Assembly (NCBI GenBank): GCA_009760855.2
Contig: WPIO01000034.1
Location: forward strand, 4,027,001-4,091,000
Source of the DNA: Cristatella mucedo
Lineage: Eukaryota > Bryozoa > Phylactolaemata > Cristatellidae
Reading direction: 5' to 3'
DNA: 64,000 nucleotides
Shown here: piece by piece, positions 54,788-64,000 of the stretch
How the letters are laid out: each line of letters opens with the position of its first letter
Position numbering within the stretch: position 1 is the first letter of the stretch
Notes under the pieces: generated by a model
The model's database searches: none
Seen by the model: the letters and a program-made list of their open reading frames with translations, nothing else
What the model was told of the DNA's origin: nothing
Made by a program: the position numbers and the translations under genes

Positions 54788-57700
54788 ACGTGTGTGTGTA
54801 TGCACGTGTGTGTGTGTGCACGTGTGTGTGTGTGTGTGCACGTGTGTGTGTGTGTGCACGTGTGTGTGTGTGTGCATGCACGTGTGTGTGTGCGCGCAAA
54901 CATGTGTGTGTGTTTGTTTGTGTGTGCATACTTGGACATATGCGCGTGCAACCTGGCCTCGCTGCATGTGCTGGAGTGTATAGTCACGTGACCATCTAGC
55001 AGCACATGCTGGATAATTATGCTGTGCTAGCCCCATCTAGCGCCTGCCAGTAGGCAGAGGTAGTGGGCTGTTTCAGCCAGCGATTGACTGGTGCCTGGGC
55101 AGGACCGTTTAACTGCAGCACTTGTCAAGGAAGTGTAATTTTGATATATGTTTGATTACATCCATTGTGACCACTTTGTATAGAGGATCATCATGTTGTG
55201 AGCAGCCTGGGCGACCCTCTCTGCCTCAACACATCTCTCAACTCACTCTGTCTTTATCTATTGGCTCACGTCCAGTCATAATTTAGCTGATGATTTCGCC
55301 CTCTGCAGCATCTTAAGCAGCACCTAACCTAGCCGCAGTGCTGCTGAGGCACTCACCCTTCCCTTTCGTCCTGCCCCTCTCGCCTATTGCTATTCCCCAC
55401 TGGCTCTCTCTCTCTCCCCGGCTCATCTTTATTGTTTGCTTTCAGCTTTCTCTCCACCTTTGCAGCTGCACTTTGGGCTGAGTGGTTGATCGAAGCAGCT
55501 TTGCATTGTGGTCTTTCTTGCTTCAGCTGGGCCATGACCCCAGAGGCCACGACCATGACCCCGGATGCCACAGTCATGACCCCGGATACCATGCTGACCA
55601 CTTGGTTGCCAGTGCTTTGCCGGCTGGCCTCCCTCCCAGTGATGTGAGCCTGAGCTTCCCTTTGAAGACTCCCCCCAGCCAGCCAGTCATAGTCAGGTGG
55701 TGTGCCACACGGCTTGGGGACTCTTTCCCCCACAATGTCTCTGCTCTGGTCGCCTTCCGAGTAGATGTCTTGCCCCTATTTCCTGCAAGGCGATTAGCAT
55801 CTGCTGACCTGAGATATGAGGGGCTGGAAGGTTATACATTTGGACCCCACGGCAACGTAGCAGCAGTATTCGGGACACCCTTGACTTTGACAAAATTTAA
55901 ATAGAAGCTAAGATTCACTCAGTTCTGCATTCTCAGTTCAGCATTCGCTTCGTTCGTGTGATTCATTCTCGATGGCGCTGCTGCGTGCTGCAACTGTGCA
56001 CGTGGTATCATCGACCAATCGAAGCTCTCCCTTTCCAGCATTTGCGATGTGCCCACCATGCGGTGTAGCTCTTTTAAGGCACTGCGCAAATGTTACAGTG
56101 TTATCAACTATCGCTATGGCATTATCAATACTTTTTTTCAGCCGGCTCTTTAGCTCGACAGTCTCTCGAAGTTACGCTAGGCTGGCTTTGCTGGTGGCCC
56201 CTATTAGGTTGTGGCTGCCCTCCTCATTCGTAGTGACTGGAGAAAGCTGGCTGTGTATCGGTCACAGCTTTGAAATCCCCCTTCCTCCCCCACACAATGC
56301 AAAAGAGCTCCCAGCAGGCAGCCCGGCGGTTCTGTGTAGCCTGGCCGATTGGATCGCTAGCAGCCAGAGATTTTCTCGCCAAGCTACGATCTCGAAGCAC
56401 CGTTTCATTATTGAGCTGAAGGCTCAATTATTGCACACACACACTGCTCCTGCACAGGCTGCCTCAACTGTCTTGATCGTACCGCTTTGTGATTGGTTGT
56501 CGTCTACAGATCGAGCTTCTGCTAAGTGCCATGCATTCTCTGTCCTGTGCATGTGACCTCGGTCTTGCATAAGCAGGTCGGCCTTTAAAATCCAGGATAT
56601 TCAGTCGAACTAGTTCCTCCATGCCTGAGCAGCGATTTGCAGTAACTCCCGGCTGATAAGCTGACTCGAAGTACGATTCTCAACGTTTGGCCGCACGTTG
56701 AAGCCGAGGCTCGTAGCTCCGCTTAAGAGCTGCGCCAGCTTCAGCCTCCTTCAGCACTTGTCCAGGTCCTCTTGGGACAGTGATTGGGCCGTGCCTTTGT
56801 TACACTTGAAGGCTATCGTCTGCCAGAAATTCGTGCTCCATAGAGCTCACCTGCCCTCTCCCCTTTTTTGATTGACGACATCTTCTTTCCTGCTGCCCTG
56901 TCAAGCATTGTTCCAGTCGAGCCGACGTTCTGTGCTGCTATTCTTATGCCAAGCACCTGGTCAAGTGCCTCCTCTTCGTACCTGGTTTTTACTTTTCCTT
57001 CGTTCCTCATGGAAAGCTGCGAATGCGTTTTAGCATCATTTCATCCGATAGCATCCTTAGTTTGTTTGTTCATTCGTGCTGCAATGGTAAACATTTACTT
57101 GTTTGACAAAGCCACATTCATTCCAAGTCATGGCACACATCGCCAGCCTCGGCGGGCTCAACACGTGATCGGTCGGGGTCAGCTCAGCCGGTCGAGTACA
57201 GCGTGCATGCGCCATGAGCTTTCCTGCTGCCGCTGCTGTGAGTCGCGTGCACACGAGCCTGAGGCCTTCACCTTCAGCGTGACGGCGTGCTCGCGCTCGG
57301 TCGCCGCAGGCTTGGAGCTGTTCGCCGAGCGTCTCGGCCAGGTGTCAAAGCACGAGAGCTACAGCGCTGCCGCCAAGAGGCCCTACATCAGCTGCAAGCA
57401 GGCGTCCGACGTGCTGTTCGACCACGAGTTCACCGCCCTGTACAAGTCGCTCGAGATGGACATCCTGCGCGCAGCCCGCGGCCGACCGCCGTCGGCCATG
57501 TCGTCGGCCATTGCAGCCGGCGCCGCGTCGATGCCTGGGGCTGGCGCCGGCGCGTCCAACGACGCTGGCGGCGGCGGAGGCGGCATCGGCAGCAGCATCA
57601 GCAACCACGACAGCATCGTCGGCCAGTACAAGGAGCTCATCCGCGAGCAGGACGCCGCGCTGGCGCACTGCCGAGTCGAGCTTGCCGAGGTCAAGGCCAA

Positions 57701-58403
57701 GGCCGACGAGGGTGCCAAGGAGGTGGCTCAGCTGCGAGACCTCGTGCAGCAGCTCAAGGACCAGAACGCGCTTCTGAAGGCGCACAAATCATCATCATCA
57801 TCGGCGGCGGCCGCAGGCGGCGGCAACAGCAGCAGCGAGACGGCAGCCGCCGTCGGAGTCGGCGGTGACGATCGGCGCCTGAGCGGCGAGATCGAGCGCC
57901 TGCGCCATCTGCTCGCCGAGAGAGACGCCGAGCTGTCGCGAGTAGCAGCCGCCACTGCTACTGGCGGTGCCGATGTAGCCGCCTCATCCTCTGCTGCCGC
58001 AGCTGCTGCCGCAGCCCTGGCTGCTATGCAGCAGGAAGCGGCCGAACTGCGAAGGCAGCTGAGCGCAGCGCTGGCGATCGTTAACGAAAAAGACGCCGAG
58101 TTGCTCTCGCTGAGCGAGCGGCTGGCGGCCAGCGAGAGGGCCGCTGCCGAGACGACGGTGGCATCTGCGAGGCAGGCCGAGGGCGAGCTGGTGGCGGCGC
58201 TGCGCGAGGAGCTGGCGAGGGCGCGCACAGTGGCCTCGGACAAGGAGACCGAGGCCGACGACCTGCTAGTGCTGCTGGAGGAGCAGTCGCAGAAGATCAA
58301 GGCACACCGCCAGCGCCTGCGCGCCGCCGGCGTCAGCGTTTCGAGCGAGGACGAGGACGCTGGCGGCGACGAGGACGAGGAGGGCGATGACGATGACAAG
58401 TGA
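50208..58403 (+). CDS. USO1: General vesicular transport factor p115 (exons joined)
   Basis: USO1/p115 is the homodimeric tether for ER-derived and intra-Golgi vesicles, working with GM130, giantin, Rab1 and SNAREs on the cytosolic Golgi face. The coding exons are 50208-50404, 50885-52247, 53855-54128 and 57310-58403, with junction phases 2, 0 and 1, adding to 976 codons including the stop. The human protein has 962 residues. Order: start [14 protein letters not shown]; armadillo-like head to about residue 640 ([87 protein letters not shown]); [13 protein letters not shown]; then coiled coils from about YKELIREQD to [17 protein letters not shown]; and an acidic C-terminus ([16 protein letters not shown]) as in p115. 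Ser/Ala/Gly-rich spacers separate the coils. No defect is seen. Confidence 0.95.
50434..50477. repeat. 44-bp perfect palindrome in USO1 intron 1
   Basis: 22-bp arms meet with no spacer at GAGGC|GCCTC (50455/50456). The arms consist mainly of GCGAGC and GCGCG. It begins about 30 bp after the exon 1 donor. Confidence 0.9.
50517..50754. repeat. 14-bp GC-rich minisatellite, about 17 copies
   Basis: Unit GCCGCCGGTCGGCA, nearly without variants. It fills half of the 480-bp first intron of USO1. Because 14 is not a multiple of three, the reading cycles through all frames and gives a 14-residue Arg/Pro/Ala/Gly repeat that looks like a protein. Confidence 0.95.
50885..52247 (+). CDS. USO1: USO1 large head-domain exon
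   Basis: 1363 bp, GC-rich, with 454 whole codons and one base completing the split isoleucine (AT|A). The acceptor is ccaccatcttccag and the donor CAG|GTACGAG. It carries most of the armadillo head. The mammalian gene spreads this region over many exons, so several introns are missing here or were never gained. Confidence 0.95.
52429..52457. repeat. Perfect 13-bp inverted repeat, 3-nt loop
   Basis: CTTGCACAAACAC, loop GTC, GTGTTTGTGCAAG, downstream of a CA-rich tract in USO1 intron 2. Confidence 0.75.
52675..52708. repeat. Perfect 12-bp inverted repeat, 10-nt loop
   Basis: CACTCAGCATAG, loop TACCGAGGTG, CTATGCTGAGTG, in USO1 intron 2. The stem is too short by itself for a typical miRNA precursor. 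Confidence 0.7.
52965..53480 (-). mobile_element. CR1/L2-like LINE fragment, split by a SPIN-like element
   Basis: Both sides match the LINE copies at 20.7-21.0 and 38.2-38.4 kb. The left side has gtcgaatggttagtggtagc, gcagcatgcacagtgtcagc and cacataaaggacgaatcac..gacccattaaat. The right side has aaatgctgtgataaatagatgcggtttttagcttct. The 3' tail itself is missing here. It sits in USO1 intron 2. Confidence 0.8.
53123..53328. mobile_element. SPIN-like non-autonomous hAT element, copy 3, nested in a LINE
   Basis: It starts CAGGTTTTCTCAACCTGTGG and ends GGAAGGTTGAGAACCACTG. The flanks cattaaat and cactaaat match at 7 of 8 positions, and both come from the interrupted LINE, so the insertion is precise. 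An extra internal copy of the GGTCGA..AGGGTCGAACGACCC segment makes it about 18 bp longer than the other two. Confidence 0.85.
54290..54618 (+). mobile_element. LINE 3' fragment, divergent
   Basis: tttagtaggtccctgaatttgtcctttcttgtaaatac matches the 3' UTR part of the LINE. It ends in gcaataatttgtaaagcacctaagtagagattaagtacttaa..ggcgctatgcaaaatacttattattat. It is more diverged than the other copies and lies in USO1 intron 3. Confidence 0.65.
54745..54930. repeat. GT microsatellite with phased GCACGTG motifs
   Basis: Runs of (GT)n are broken at fairly regular intervals by GCACGTG, an E-box/BMAL-CLOCK-type hexamer context, seen about seven times. It lies in USO1 intron 3. Confidence 0.9.
55539..55606. 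repeat. 21-bp tandem repeat, three copies
   Basis: catgaccccagaggccacgac, catgaccccggatgccacagt, catgaccccggatacc. In one frame this reads MTP(E/D)AT three times, but the surrounding frame has no other coding support. Confidence 0.7.
56650..56790 (+). repeat. Dispersed repeat X, fragment
   Basis: cggctgataagctgactcgaagtacgattctcaac and gccagcttcagcctccttcagcacttgtccaggtcctcttggg match the first part of repeat X at 29.44-29.57 kb. Confidence 0.5.
57310..58403 (+). CDS. USO1: USO1 last exon: coiled coils and acidic tail
   Basis: 1094 bp after the acceptor gctcggtcgccgcag, phase 1 (G|GC). It encodes [24 protein letters not shown], a Gly/Ala-rich linker, heptad-like segments ([48 protein letters not shown]), the conserved [15 protein letters not shown] and the terminal acidic stretch. 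All coiled coils lie in one exon, unlike mammals. Confidence 0.95.
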
Positions 58404-59640
58404 CCTCATGGCACTCGCTGCGAAGGCAGCGGGCAGGCGACGCTAGAGCTACGCCGTTAGCACCGCCGTCATCGCTTGTCAGCGCCAGCCTCTCTCGGTC
58501 GCAGGCGTGGACAGATGCAGCGATCGTCGCTGAGCAGACGGCACACGCAGAAGAAGCAGATGTGCTCGTAGCCGATAATTCAGCAGCAACTGCCCGACTG
58601 CCCCCTCCCCCTCCCCCGTGTCTGTGCTGCTCAGCGAGTCAGTGATTGTTGCCGTAGCCCCGAGGTGCTTGCTTAATCGGCACCACACCCTAATACATAT
58701 AGTGGTCTCATGACCTCATCTCTCTTTTAATGCAGTCGGATGGCGCCCATTGGTAGGAGTCGGTGCAGCTTTCCAGAACAGTTGATTGCTCCCGAAAGAA
58801 ATCTCGTGGCTCGTGCCAAACGATTGGCGGTGGGCAGTGCAGCCGCTGTCCGTTCTGTCCATTGCTGACCTCTCTCATTCCTCATCGATAGCCGATGTTG
58901 TATCCTCCTTCCTACAGCAGAACCCCATCTCGTCTCTCCCCGAGGGGGAGGGGTGTGTGGAGGTCGGGCCTTTGCTTTGGTGTCCGACGTCCTTTTCACC
59001 ATTAGCTTTTTCTTTCTGCAATCAGCTGTTAAGTTTGTCGAAGAACAACCCTTTTCAGTTCTGGTTTTTTCTCGGTCTTGCTTTTTAAAACTCCAGCTAG
59101 AAGCTAAAGATTCGGATCCGCTGCAATTGATCACTAACTAGTCTTAGAAGCTAACTCTTCGGAACCAGCCCATCGTTGGGGGGGGGGCACTACAGTGCAA
59201 TGGAGTTGAAGTCAAAAAGGCTGCCTGCGTTGACAATCATAGATGCTCTTACGTTGGGGCATTGATCTGGGGAGGACTCAGACCTTGTAGCATCCTCGAG
59301 GATTGCTGCCCAGGAATGCAACTCCGAGCAGGAAGTGCAACAACGATCGTGCTGCCTAGTTGTACAGTGTCTTTTTGGCACCTTCACGTGTCGCGCATGA
59401 ACAGATAATCAGAACGACCTCATGCACATTTTTTGCATGCTGGGGCTTACTGCTGGCAGCCGTCGAGGACGAAGCAGTGGCCAGTGAACCAGTGGTCAAC
59501 GATGGTATCATTTCGTGCTGCATGGCAACGGACGAGGGGGTAAGTATGCTACGGCAGTAGACCAGTTGACGACAGAATGTTGCAAAAGAAATTGTATCAA
59601 AAGACGGCGGGAAACGAAACGAAGTGCCAGAATCAGAAGC
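58404..59640. other. USO1 3' flank, no gene recognised
   Basis: It contains the presumed 3' UTR and a G run at about 59177. I see no clear AATAAA close to the stop and no other coding evidence. Confidence 0.4.
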
Positions 59641-59835
59641 TACAGGCAGGCACTTGTGGTCCAGCAGTCTGCACCAGCTGTGCCTTCCAGGTCCTCTTAT
59701 CGACAATACATTTAGTCATTCTATTCTTTTACTGAAAGGCCCTTGGTGGCAAGAGCTTTTGCTTTGCAGGTACCGGACTGTGGATAAACTCGCTTTCATA
59801 GCATCTCATGCTGCCCAGTCGGACTCATCCTGTCG
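59640..59835 (+). repeat. Dispersed repeat X, copy 3 (partial)
   Basis: ccagctgtgccttccaggtcctcttat and ggtggcaagagcttttgctttgcaggtaccggactgtggataaactcgcttt match 16.65-16.77 kb closely. Confidence 0.6.
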
Positions 59836-60069
59836 AGTCTCGAGATGTTACTTCCATGTTCACTTACTCGAGTGGGCACGTTACTCAGCTAGGCTTACAA
59901 GTTTCTCTTTGTTGCATGAGATTGAAATGTCCAAGATATTCATAGGTACAGATACGTGACATCCTCATCGAAATGAAAGCTTATATTGTGCTTAGCGATC
60001 GAACTGGCTAGAAGGAGAGAGTATAAATTGTGAAATTAAGGGAACCAAGCACAGGTAACCCTTACTCAA

Positions 60070-60372
60070 GTGGTCAAGTTTAAAGTCAAGTTTAAAAACA
60101 CCTATTTAGGACAGCATTTAGTGGGTCCCTGTGATTCGTCCTTCATGTGCATATGCATGCTGACACTGTACATGCTGCCACTTACCACATTTGCATGCTG
60201 ACCCTCTGCATGTCACCCCTAACCTTGCTATTCATTTTGTTTGTTTGTCAAGCATGATTTTACTCACCATTCAATTGCATTTCCCTTTGCAGCAAATGTA
60301 AAGCGCCTAGAGAGAGATTGAGTTCTCTGAGGGCACTTTATCAAGTGCATTATTGTTATTATTATTAATATC
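60070..60372 (+). mobile_element. CR1/L2-like LINE 3' end
   Basis: gtttaaaaacacctatttaggacagcatttagtgggtccctgtgattcgtcctt, the shared 3' UTR, then AAAGCGCCTAGAGAGAGATTGAGTTCTCTGAGGGCACTTTATCAAGTGCATTATT and the ATT end. It is nearly the same as the copy at 46.46-46.76 kb. Confidence 0.85.
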
Positions 60373-60499
60373 ATTATTTTCAAGTGGTTCTTCAGATAAT
60401 CTTGGTCTGTTCACATTAGCTCTCTAGAATCTCGCACTGAGATTGGATATAAACCATGTCACCGCAGTGCCAATGATGCCCAGGTGAGATGAGAGGCAT

Positions 60500-60620
60500 T
60501 CCCGATGGGCGACGCCTGCGCTTCTGTGGGCTATCCTTTATTGACCACTGCAAGCACACAAGAGAGCTGCAGAGACTGTTCTGGTCCTACCTGTGTAAGG
60601 CTGCTGAATAGGCCGACCTT
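60500..60620 (+). mobile_element. SINE family B, partial
   Basis: gtgggctatcctttattgaccactgcaagcacacaagagagctgcag..ctgctgaataggcc fits the body of family B. The tRNA head is decayed. Confidence 0.45.
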
Positions 60621-61499
60621 CACCTTAGCCATTAGCCGGCAGACAGCACAAATACACACGAAAGCAGACTCTGCCACACCGACCGTACAACTATCGTTTT
60701 GCAAACTGCCAAGTAAAAGAACTCACGTATATCGTATAAAATTTCTCCAAACGCATCCTTTTTGACGAGAAATTCAAGGTCCTACGACCATCCGAGCCCG
60801 GAAAACTGAGTTAGGAACGAAGCTAGGGTCGAACGGAGGTCTTTCGTCATACGCGGTTTCAGCTCACAAAAGAGCGTGACTTATCTTCTGCATGGGCGTC
60901 AGGATTTCTTAACACGTGATACTATTAATGGTTTATCTGTATGAATACATAGGGTTGTTCTGAGTAAAATCGTCAAGTTTGGTCAAGCAGGGCAACGGGC
61001 CGCGCATGCTGCTGCCGCCGGCTGTACCGCGCCATTTGAGCAGTTCATGTTACGATCGGTGTTTTACACTAGATTATCACATGGGCTAAATTTTTATCTA
61101 ATTCAAATAAAGATGTTAGCATTCGTTGGGCCATCGCTGGACAAACGCGGTTCTGCTCGCCTAATTAAGACACAAGTTCGCACGCCGTCGTGCTTTTAAG
61201 AAACTCATTTACATACACTCTGATATCGCTGGATTCACTGCGCAGACGAAAGCTTGTCAGAAACGGATATATGCTACGTCTGAAATCGTTCGCAATCGTC
61301 CGCAGTGGATAACGTAAGCGCCCCTCCGCGACTCGCCGTCACACCAAATGAGACCCAAACTCCCAGCTGGACGTTTCGGTCGCATGGGGGGGGACCCTCC
61401 GGATTTCCCAGTGACGTCACCGGCCAGAGTGGTGGAGCGGAGCTTGAACTGATCCGTTTCTCGCTGGCTCATTCTAGAGCATTCTGTTAGCTTCGTCTC

Positions 61500-61560
61500 C
61501 GGCGGGTATAAAGAAGGTTGCTGGCACAGTTTGCGCATTCTGCGTCGCATTTGAATAAAG
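61500..61560 (+). promoter_or_regulatory. Possible TATA promoter upstream of the Cys-rich gene
   Basis: ggcgggtataaagaaggttgctgg has a good TATAAAG box at about 61506. The expected start would be near 61535, about 560 bp above the ATG of the ten-cysteine peptide. An intron or long leader would be needed. This is inferred from the motif alone. Confidence 0.3.
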
Positions 61561-62098
61561 CTATTTCGCAACATGCTGAACAAGCGGGAAGTATACGAAA
61601 TGCGGGGGGGGGGGGGCAGTTAGTCTCCCCATTATTACCGCCGCACAGTACCCAAGCGTGGTAGAATGTGTGAGTAGTGCGTCGGTACTACGATTGCCTT
61701 AGGCTCACGATGGCAGGCAGGCTGAGTGGACCGCAAAGCGACCTGGCTACGGGGCGCGCATATTTGCCGCAGTGCCTACATGCCGTAGCGTTTATGTGCC
61801 ACAGCCTCAAAATGCCTCAGCTTCAATATTCCCCAGCATCTGTATGCCGCAGCTGTCGGTTGCGACATGGCCGAAGGTGTGAATGTTTTCGGCGCCGATG
61901 CGTTGTGGCAAGTGGACGCTGTCTCTTAGCAGTTGGAAAAACCCAAGTGGTTAGAAAAACCGAAAATGATTGCACAATAACAAGTCAATGCGTCGCCGCT
62001 CAAAGACGAGCGTCACCAGTCATTCGAGCTCGCAGCCGCGAGTTGCCCGAAGCTACTTCTCCGCCGGCTATGCGCTGAAGGCTGGACTTAGAGAGAGA

Positions 62099-62383
62099 AT
62101 GAGGCACGCTCACCGTCCGCTCTGCGGATTTCTCACGCTGGCCTCGCTGCTGCTCGAACACGCCCAGTCGGGACCTTTGCAATTGAAGTGTCCGGTGTAC
62201 GAAGCTGCTGCGGACGACTGCGAATTGGATGATTTCGCTCATTTTTGTATTAATTACGGCTACTCCAACACGAACAACTGCTACTGCTTGAACACAGTCA
62301 GCCGCTCGTGCTCGGAAAGGTGCGACAGCAAGCAGTATCCGGACTTGGAAGACTGTCAAACACATTGCAGCAGTGAGTGTTGA
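62099..62383 (+). CDS. Secreted ten-cysteine peptide, family not recognised
   Basis: A 94-residue frame. Residues 1-25 form a signal peptide (MRHAHRP, core LCGFLTLASLLL, then EHAQSG). The mature part is acidic and has ten cysteines: C-x9-C-x8-C-x10-C-x-C-x7-C-x3-C-x10-C-x3-C-x3-C. I do not recognise the spacing; it is not Kunitz, antistasin, EGF or a simple defensin. The frame is open upstream to 61970, but only this methionine sits directly before a signal peptide. A strong donor, A|GTGAGT at 62373, lies just before the stop, so the last residues (and the tenth cysteine) may come from a further exon. Extracellular function unknown. Confidence 0.5.
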   Translation: MRHAHRPLCGFLTLASLLLEHAQSGPLQLKCPVYEAAADDCELDDFAHFCINYGYSNTNNCYCLNTVSRSCSERCDSKQYPDLEDCQTHCSSEC

Positions 62384-64000
62384 CCTGCTTAGCTTGCTTG
62401 ACCTGCCTAAGCATTTCCAAATTTTTCGATCAATCGTTTAGGGCTTCGCTTTCACTATCGTCGTGCTCTTGATGACAGGCTAACGATTGTTGGTCTTCGG
62501 CAGACGGGATCGCGTGCACAACGCAGGAATCTGTATCCTGCTAGAGCTGTGCAGCAGTGTGGTACCGTTATGAGACCCCTTTGTACAGCTGCAAAGCGAG
62601 GCAAAGGTCGTCGTTATCCTTAGACGTGGCCGATGCAGTTTTCCGTGTCGCCACTATAAGTGGGTCGTTGCATTCGATAAACAAACGATGTCGCACGGTG
62701 GAAGGTGAAATGTGGAAAGTGATCTGATCAGGTGCTTCTTTACGTCGTATGGGGCACCCTCACATGGCAGCCATTCCCGGCTGCCCAGCAGTGTCGCACG
62801 GAAAAGCTTAGGAAAGCTTCAGCTCGTGCCGTCCAGTCCCCTGCTCCCGATAAGAGGCAAGATTCACATGGCTATAAAATGGTTTTCCAGCCGGGCTTTC
62901 AGCAAATTATAAACGCCTCTAAAGCCGACGATGAATATGGCCAAAAGTTTGATTTCACATTGACCACTAGAGCATGTTCTGGACCTTGGCTTGACACAAT
63001 TGATCGTTGTGTACTCCCACTTTCTTCAGCCTTACCAATCTAGTTGTCATAGGCCACCAATTAGGAAGAAGCATTACCCTGCCATAGATGACAGAAACAC
63101 CATACTGTTCAGTTGTCAATGAGCAGGCTCGTATTACCTGTGTAGCAAAAGCAGATTCTAAGTAGGTGCAGATTGCTGAGCCCTGGGCTTTGCGTGGTAA
63201 GGCGAAGCTGTTCGTACACCGGATGCAGCATGCCCATGCTGCTGCACAAGCAGAAGACGTGCACCGTGTCTGTGATCAGTCACACTAAAGCTGCGTTCAC
63301 GAGGCAGACTTTCCTCCTGACTGATGACGACTTTTCTCCTAGTTAGGCTGTTAACACGGTGATCATTCTCGTAGGTTGACTTTTAACTCAAAATGATTCC
63401 ATCGCTCTCACTGAGCTCCGCTCTCACTGAGTCTTGCTTCTGCCTGCCTAAGGAAATACTTCATAACGCTTTTCATCATTCTGACTTGAGCTGTGCTGCT
63501 AACCAACTTTAAATCCTGTTTACGTACCTTCAGTTTGCATGCTCTCAAAGCCCGAAGTTCACTACCGAACGATCTCCTTCCTAACTTACTTAAAAATAGG
63601 CTAAAAATAGCATCTGCTCCTCGAAGCAGTTGCTTTGTCAATGTGTATTAACCTGTTCGTTCTTATGCGTTGAAAGTTGTGTACGATATCAGTTATAAAA
63701 AGACGTGCTTCATTTTCAACAAAAGTTGTCAATTAGGTAACCTTCATGACCACACCAGCTCTACAGTTAAGCTTGCCTATTTACAGCTACTTGAATTGGC
63801 AAAAATTCTTTCCAAATTATTACACGAATTACTGTCCTTCACTAACTCTCTGTCAAGCAGTGTCTGTCTTCACACGTATTAACTCTCATGTATATCTCTA
63901 CATTCTCATTCTCCAGCCTACTTATCTCGTTCGTCAATTCCATCCAGAACCTCATCGTCTACATTAAAGGAGGCCACGAGTGACCTAACCCTGAAGTATA
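62384..64000. other. No further gene recognised
   Basis: Apart from the possible LINE piece this is AT-moderate unique sequence running to the window end, with no domain-bearing frame. Confidence 0.4.
63515..63655 (+). mobile_element. Possible third LINE fragment
   Basis: The plus-strand reading RTFSLHALKARSSLPNDLLP followed by LLKNRLKIAS recalls the FS..A.KLWNSLP....FK..LK ending of non-LTR reverse-transcriptase ORFs. It is short and diverged. No tail of the window's LINE follows. Confidence 0.35.

Noticed and set aside
55387-55647. 86-residue frame with MTPEAT repeats
   Set aside because: The repeat is a 21-bp tandem in a USO1 intron. The rest of the frame has no conservation evidence.

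Overview
The window is nuclear DNA from an invertebrate animal. Genes are split by GT-AG introns and share exon phases with animal orthologues. Intergenic DNA and introns are full of microsatellites, tRNA-headed SINEs, 3'-truncated CR1/L2-like LINEs and short hAT elements. Nothing here is bacterial. I cannot name the species. The repeat mix would fit a mollusc, an annelid or an arthropod, which is inference.

Layout. About 1-13.5 kb is gene-poor, CpG-rich DNA with CT and AT arrays. It holds one short open frame for a secreted six-cysteine, defensin-like peptide (10019-10249). About 13.5-23 kb is repeat-dominated: SINE clusters, LINE fragments, a 21-bp CTG-rich satellite, and members of two dispersed repeats called X and Y here. 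About 23.3-34.8 kb, plus strand, is UFSP2, the UFM1-specific cysteine protease, with nine exons located and one N-terminal exon not found. About 35-41 kb is repeats, including a 150-bp perfect CT/GA palindrome. 41.2-49.9 kb, minus strand, is UBE2A/RAD6 (ubiquitin E2), with five exons per transcript and two alternative last exons. 50.2-58.4 kb, plus strand, is USO1/p115, the Golgi tether, complete in four coding exons (975 codons). It diverges from UBE2A across about 350 bp, which suggests a shared promoter. About 58.4-64 kb is repeats plus an open frame for a secreted ten-cysteine peptide (62099-62383).

The observation most worth following is in the RAD6 gene. Two in-phase terminal exons about 300 bp apart encode the same last E2 helices (29 of the first 39 residues identical) but different tails. 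One is short and neutral to mildly acidic. The other is a longer polyacidic tail like that of yeast Rad6. Between them, on the transcribed strand, lies a (CT)~41 microsatellite, the kind of CU tract bound by PTB-family splicing repressors. I propose a splice-controlled and possibly repeat-length-tuned switch of the E2 tail.

Other notable items are three short hAT elements that resemble SPIN (SPACE INVADERS), a family known for horizontal transfer, one of them nested in a LINE; a GC-AG intron after the catalytic exon of UFSP2; two cases where a microsatellite seems to have grown inside a dispersed repeat; and several perfect palindromes.

UFSP2 and UBE2A both act in ubiquitin-like pathways and USO1 in ER-Golgi traffic, but nothing in the sequence shows that they are co-regulated, apart from the UBE2A/USO1 divergent promoter.
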